Source: Heterobilharzia americana (taxonomy: Eukaryota; Platyhelminthes; Trematoda; Strigeidida; Schistosomatidae). Taken from it: a DNA stretch of 64,000 nt. The notes under the pieces are model-generated. The model was not told the DNA's origin. It saw only the letters and a program-made list of their open reading frames with translations, and did not search any database. The position numbers and the translations under genes were made by a program. Shown here piece by piece: positions 58,942 to 64,000 of this stretch (positions are counted from its first letter, which is position 1; each line of letters begins with the position of its first letter). Location: NCBI GenBank assembly GCA_944470555.2, contig CALYCZ020000321.1, positions 1-64,000 of the forward strand, written 5' to 3'.

Positions 58942-61742
58942 TTACACTTTTAGGGGGCCTAGTACGTTTTCATTAGCCCAGAACGTATACATAGTGACCA
59001 AACGAGTGATAGACTCATAATCCATGAGGAGCTTGTTAAGTGTGGAACGAAAGACATAATGAACCTGCGGTACGTATTTCCTCAGGAAGTCTATTCCAGA
59101 TGTGAGAGAACTTATTGAGGAAGAAATTACCTCACACACTGGTCCTACAACACTCAGTTTTAGCCAGTTGTTTGTGACTGCGTATACTGTAAATAGATGA
59201 TACAACTATTTTAATTCCTGGGTCACATGAGTGCATTTGCTTACAAAGTAGTTTACAATAAAGTACAAGATTCATCCTAAGTCGCCCCTTCCAGAGAGGT
59301 TCTAGTCCTAGCATGTCACATCTGGAGATGTAGTCAGGGTTGCAGTGAGCTCCTAGTGTTCTTAATGTAAAGTGGCGTTGTACCCCTTCGATTTTTAGTT
59401 TATCGTCCACTCGAAAGCTGCTTATGACAAATGAGCAGTATTCTAGCATTGGATGGATGCATGCTTTGTAGAGTAGGACCCTTGATTCAGTGCTATAAAA
59501 GTTACGAATGATGCATCCTAGGAGTCCGCGTCGCATAGTTTCGCCGTACGCTGCCTGCTCAGAGAAATCCAAGTCACTGGAATATCTGAGCCCTAGGTCC
59601 GAGACAGAACTGAGTTTTGGTAACTATTGTCCAGATACTTCAAGTATCAAGTCAAGGTTACTGTTACCAATGCAGATTCATCTACATTTGTTGATGTTGA
59701 ACTGTAGAAGTGTTTCAGCACACCAAGAAGAAAGCTTTTCTAGTTCATGTTAAACAGCAGTCATAGTGTCACCTAGCTTATGGCTATAACAAGAGTAAAC
59801 GACTTTTAGGTCGTTGGCATATAGAAAGAAAGGCGTCGCCTGTGGCAAAGCAGTTGCAAACACTGTTAATGTAGATAATAAACAAAAGAGGCCCGAGAAC
59901 GCTAGCTTGCATGACTCCACTTGTGATGTATTTTGGAGTAGACAGAGCTGAATTGATTTTTGTTATTTGGGTGCGATCAGTGAGAAATGATTTCAGCCAG
60001 CTTAGCAAAGGGTTGCTAATACCCAGAGCGTTTAACTTTTCGAACAGTATATTATGCGAAACCATGTCGAATGCCTTCGATATATCGAAGTACAGTACTA
60101 GGACTATTTTGCGTGCCTCACGGCCGCTGGTAATGAGGTTGAAAAGGTAGAAATGACATATAATGCACGATCTGCTCTTTATAAAGGCGTGCTGAGACTT
60201 TGTTACAAAATCTTCTGCAAGTAGGTTTTCAGACATACTGTCTTTTACAACTTTCTCCATAATTAGCGATGGGACTGGGTTATACTGATGTGTCTGTAGT
60301 TGCTGACAATAGCCATGTCCCCAGATTTGTAGTGTGGGATTACAGGGCTAGCTTTCCACCCGGTTGGATGCATCTCATTTTCCATCGAAAGAGCGAACAA
60401 CTTAAGCACAATCAAGGGAAGGTCCGGTCCACTATACTTTAAGGCTACTGAATCGAGGCCGTCTACTCCCATCCCTTTTGTAGGTCGTAGGCTTTTGATG
60501 GCTTCAGCTATATTTTTGCAAGTAAATCCTACAGTCACAAGATGGTTACTGGAGAGTGACATGCTACTGGTGGGAGTATGCATCTCACAACTGAAATTCC
60601 CAAACCAGTCACCAAATAATTAACAAATCGTGGCTGGGTTGCTGTAGACAACCCCGTTGTGAAGCAAGTATCGTATATCCCTTGTCGTATGAAGGCGCTT
60701 CTTCGGAAGTGATGTTAGACTGTATGCCCGAAACTAGTTCTAAGGGCTTGTAATTCACCATTTCGGGCTTTTTGTGCATGCAAGCCTTTGAGTGATTCCA
60801 GGGTATCGTGGATCACGTGCAGTGAGGTGAAATCCTTAGTACAGTGGTGCATATTCGACAGCCGCCTGAGCTTTCTGTGGTATATGGGTGGAATGTATTC
60901 TGAGTGGCGATAAAGTTTCACTGTCTTCACAGGAGCAGCAGTATCCAGACACGACCTAACATTCCTGCAAAAAAAGGGATGCCGTGTTTGTGAGTCAGTG
61001 GTAAAATAGTCGTCCCAGGGGGGTAACCTAAGAAGCTCGGTGAGCAGTTTCCAGTCCGTACCTTTATAGCTGCGATATTCAATAACTTGTAAAGCTTGCT
61101 TACCACCCGCATTTACTGTTCGGATAGATAGGCAACAGAATACCATTCTGTGGTGGCTATTGGAGAATTCCGCACTGACATAGGTAGTTGCTGGGGTGAT
61201 GTCATGGTAAAATACTAAGTCCAACATGTTGTCACCACGAGTAGGTGCGTGGACATGTTGCTTCCAACTACCGATATCTGCCACAGCAAGTATCCCAGCA
61301 AAGCGCTGCGGACATCAACCAGCTATCCAGTTAAGTTCGGAAAGATTGGAGTCATCAGCGATCAATTTAAAATTGGCACTATATGAGGAAGCATGAGTGA
61401 ATGACTTAGCTAGGAGTTTATCCGTTCCCGCTGTGGAGCATGGCGCTCGATATACGTAACCTATGGGCGCTTCGTGTTTGTTACTGTGTACGGTGACCCA
61501 CAGTGAGTCAGGCACTGCATTTAGTATATTGCCTGCAACCTTATTTGCCGTAACTTGGTTACATAAATGAGACAGCCACCCCCACGCTCATGACGTCGAC
61601 TAGTGCGACGGAGAGCGTATCCAACTATGGATAAGTCTGTATCCAGGATGCAAAGTGGACACCATGATTCAGTTATAGGTATTATCGTCGGTTCAGTGAT
61701 TAGAGCCGTTGCAAGGTAAAAGCGTGCGCTAATGAGTAACAA
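58942..61742 (-). mobile_element. Degenerate CR1/SR1-like non-LTR retrotransposon
   Basis: Minus-strand order: endonuclease start (61742-61521, TESWCPLCI ... GYALRRT); 'IGYVYRAPC' and 'ADDSNLSELNW' (61515-61315, a decayed 'GDFNLPxINW'); 'APTRGDNMLDLVF' and the linker (61284-60715); RT fingers (60583-60263, AIKSLRPTKGMGVDGL); palm (60260-59784, 'LYFDISKAFDMVSHNILFEK' and MQASVLGPLLFIIYIN); and a C-terminal part (59572-59132). Motif C reads Y-A-N-D, in a different frame, near 59825-59810. CR1-clade elements carry PQGSVLGPLLF, so the placement is good. The copy is dead. The 5' part may extend to about 62280. Confidence 0.85.
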
Positions 61743-62470
61743 TGTAAATAGGTCTCTATGACTGATGAACTTACCTACAATATCAGTTTTACTTGTCCCA
61801 TTATGTTCATTTCCATGTAGTGTGCCTATAGGTGATATGTGGTGTGTGTTAGAAGCGAACTAAGACTCCCCACTAGTCTGTGTTGATAAGACAGTGGGTG
61901 GGTTTGCGACATCTAAGTCTACTGGGTGGGACATCTTGCCTATCAACATGCCTATGCTCCCCACTGATATCGCATGTTGAAGTTCGTTGCCACTGGATAC
62001 CAGTTTGAGCGATTCCGCCTTTGGGCCTGTGAATTGCGAGCTGGGTACCAAAGGTCATACATAACGTTTGGTGACCCTAAAAAATCACGGGGTCCAGGTA
62101 TGTTAGCGTAGTTGATAGGTGGGGTGGTGTACCTAGTCCTAGGGTCGTGATCACATAGGTTGCACCCTGGTCCCTTGTTCTGGGTAGAATAACTAGACCC
62201 CACAGGATAAGTTCTAATGCTGAATGTTGGCATGTTGCGGTTCATCGGTTCGTCGAAGCGATTAGAGGTAGCATAACGCCCACATTAAAGTTTGGGTTGT
62301 GACCATGGAAATAGGTTAAGAGCTTTTTGTTCCAAGGCAGTGGTTTATGTTGCTTGGTAGTGAGTATCTGTGTTGAAACTCTTTTGACAACGAAATATTC
62401 TTCACCGTTGTTAGACAAAATACGCTTAAAATTGCTCTGTCTAATGTCAGTAATCGGAGCGGTTGTGTAG
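61743..62470 (-). other. Probable 5' part of the CR1-like element and junction
   Basis: Open frames at 62245-61952 and 62058-61860 may be the N-terminal part of the same element's protein, but no motif is diagnostic. Between about 62280 and 62470 nothing is recognised; the Gypsy-like coding remnant begins after it on the other strand. Confidence 0.35.
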
Positions 62471-62479
62471 CAGCTCAGT

Positions 62480-63960
62480 GGCCACCTTTATCCCTTTTCT
62501 TGATGTGGCCGAAAGAGGCGGAAACAAGATACAGTATATTTGGTAGGGAACTCTTAGCTATGTACTATTCTGTACGACATTTTCGACATTCAGTTGAACG
62601 TCATTTTACAGATCACAAACTACTCACTTTCCTTCTTGGCTCAGCATCCCGCATGAGTCACGACAACTGGATTACATTTCCCAGTTCGTGACAGATATCT
62701 GCCACACATCTGGGTCAAATAACTCCGCAGCTGACGCACCACCTTGAATAACGTCGATAAACTGTATCGAAGGTGTTGATCGTGTTGAACTGGCTCGGTA
62801 TCAAAAAGATGTTGAGCTAAACCATGAATTGTTCCTCACAACTCTCAAGCTACAACTGCGTCCGTAGGACTAGCGATTAACACAATTTTATGGGATGTCT
62901 CAGCTGGTCAACCACGCCCAACACTTTCAAAGAGATGTCCACAATACGTTGTACAAACTGTACCATCCAGGTGTACGAGCCACCATCAGGTTTATTGTAG
63001 AACTTTTCTACTGGCTGGGAGTGAACAAAGAGGTTAAAGAGTAGTCTTGATGGCTCGTAGCTTGTCAGAGGTACAAGATCACTCGGCATGTATCAGGCCT
63101 CTTCGGCTTTTTTCTAGCCTCAGACATGCGTTTCGGCCACGTTCACACAGATCTTGTAGGAGCTCTCCCAGAATCCAGTGGACGCACTTCTCTTTGCACC
63201 TGCGTCGATAGCCCTACAAGACAGCCAGAAGCAGCGCCCACCAAGGAAGCTGCCGCTAAAACCACCGCTTGTGTTTTCATCGAGAGATGGATCGCGAACT
63301 TTGGATATCCATCCTAGGTAAAGACCAACCGTGAGCGTCAATTTCGTTATAAATTATCCCACGCTGTAACCGCGCTTTTAGGTTGCACTCGTTTCCGAAT
63401 GACAGCCCAACATCCACGGGCGAGTGGCACGGCAGAACCTTTCCACGGACAGACAAAAGCTTCCCTCTCAGCTGCACACATCTCAGAAGCCCGAGGTCCA
63501 CCCTTTAGTTCTGCCCAGTTTTCGAAATGTGTTAACAACTGCGCCTGGATGCACTTCTGCAGAAATCGTTTATGAGACCACTCTCCGTCTACCAGGTGAG
63601 TTCGCTTCCCCTTCAAATTTCGCAAGTGTTTTTGGAGAAACATCTTACATGACTAGGCTTACGAACGCACGGCGTCCAGTAAGGCCTACTCCAGTTTTAC
63701 CTCGAACGACTGATGTCTTCGTTCATACCGTTTTGCAAGAGACATCGCACGTTTCCGTATGCCAAAATGCCGTCGTCGACCGCTCGAACCAGCTTACGAT
63801 GGACCATTCAAAGCCACCAAGTGGCACGGAAAAGTTTATTAAATCGGGCGAAGTGGATGCAACGACAATGTTACTATCGATTTTCTGAAATCACCTTACT
63901 CCGAAAGCAACGCCATAATGAGTGACATTTCCGCTCGCCGCAGACGACTGGCGGATAACA
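62480..63960 (+). mobile_element. Decayed Gypsy-type LTR retrotransposon fragment (RNase H and integrase)
   Basis: 62500-62691 reads AETRYSIFGRELLAMYYSVR, 'HFTDHKLLTFLLGS', the RNase H region of Gypsy pol. This is followed by 'SQFVTDICHTSGSNNSAADA' in another frame, and 'LYHPGVRATIRFIVELFYWL' near the integrase zinc-finger region. 63126-63317 is the integrase core (RFGHVHTDLVGALPESSG, 'TCVDSPTRQPEAAP', 'VFIERWIANFGYPS'). The second catalytic Asp region is lost (T-N-R-E-R where T-D-R-G is usual). 63424-63888 holds the C-terminal part. No RT, gag or LTRs are visible, and it may continue past the window. Confidence 0.8.
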
Positions 63961-64000
63961 CAATAATCTAAATTTTTGGTGGTACATGAATGCAGCAGTC

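Overview
The window looks like genomic DNA of a trematode flatworm, most likely a schistosome or close relative. The evidence is AT-rich intergenic and intronic DNA, large introns in the body of genes but 34-35 nt micro-introns at a 5' end, an RTE/SR2-like non-LTR element, CR1-like and Penelope-like elements, and many tRNA-derived SINE-like repeats. This is inference from features, not a database match. The window holds two recognisable host genes in convergent (tail-to-tail) orientation, embedded in transposon debris.

Positions 3978-35739, + strand: eleven exons of a polycystin-2 (PKD2/TRPP) cation channel. They cover the end of S1, the extracellular TOP (polycystin) domain, S2-S6 with the pore, a C-terminal EF-hand, an acidic linker and a coiled coil. 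Splice phases agree across all exons. The 5' exon(s) for the N-terminus and S1 were not found; the true last exon is uncertain. One exon carries a 1-nt frameshift in an A run. The introns hold tRNA-like SINEs, several as inverted pairs (9.65-10.06, 15.78-16.03, 16.40-16.80, 17.46-17.94 kb), a nearly full-length but broken RTE element with a 14-bp target-site duplication (30155-33399), and a Penelope-type GIY-YIG fragment (34.85-35.22 kb).

Positions 35.74-42.81 kb: the gap between the two genes, with a truncated Penelope-like reverse transcriptase (38.84-40.13 kb, +) and a SINE-like repeat.

Positions 42811-53526, - strand: a complete six-exon PSTAIRE cyclin-dependent kinase (CDK1/CDK2 family), 407 codons, with a C-terminal extension of about 90 residues. 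Its large introns contain degenerate non-LTR elements lying on the same strand, an RTE 5' fragment fused to a (CT)n(AT)n microsatellite, and SINE-like pieces.

Positions 53.5-58.9 kb: upstream of the kinase, a comparatively GC-rich block I cannot classify. It contains a second, essentially identical copy of about 290 bp of the kinase locus (3' half of exon 4, splice donor and start of the following intron).

Positions 58.9-64.0 kb: a degenerate CR1/SR1-like non-LTR element (-), then a decayed Gypsy-type RNase H/integrase fragment (+) running to the window end. No CRISPR array, rRNA or convincing functional tRNA gene was seen. I found no clearly new biological system. The best candidates for follow-up are the duplicated kinase exon inside the unclassified block, the kinase tail, and the inverted SINE pairs.
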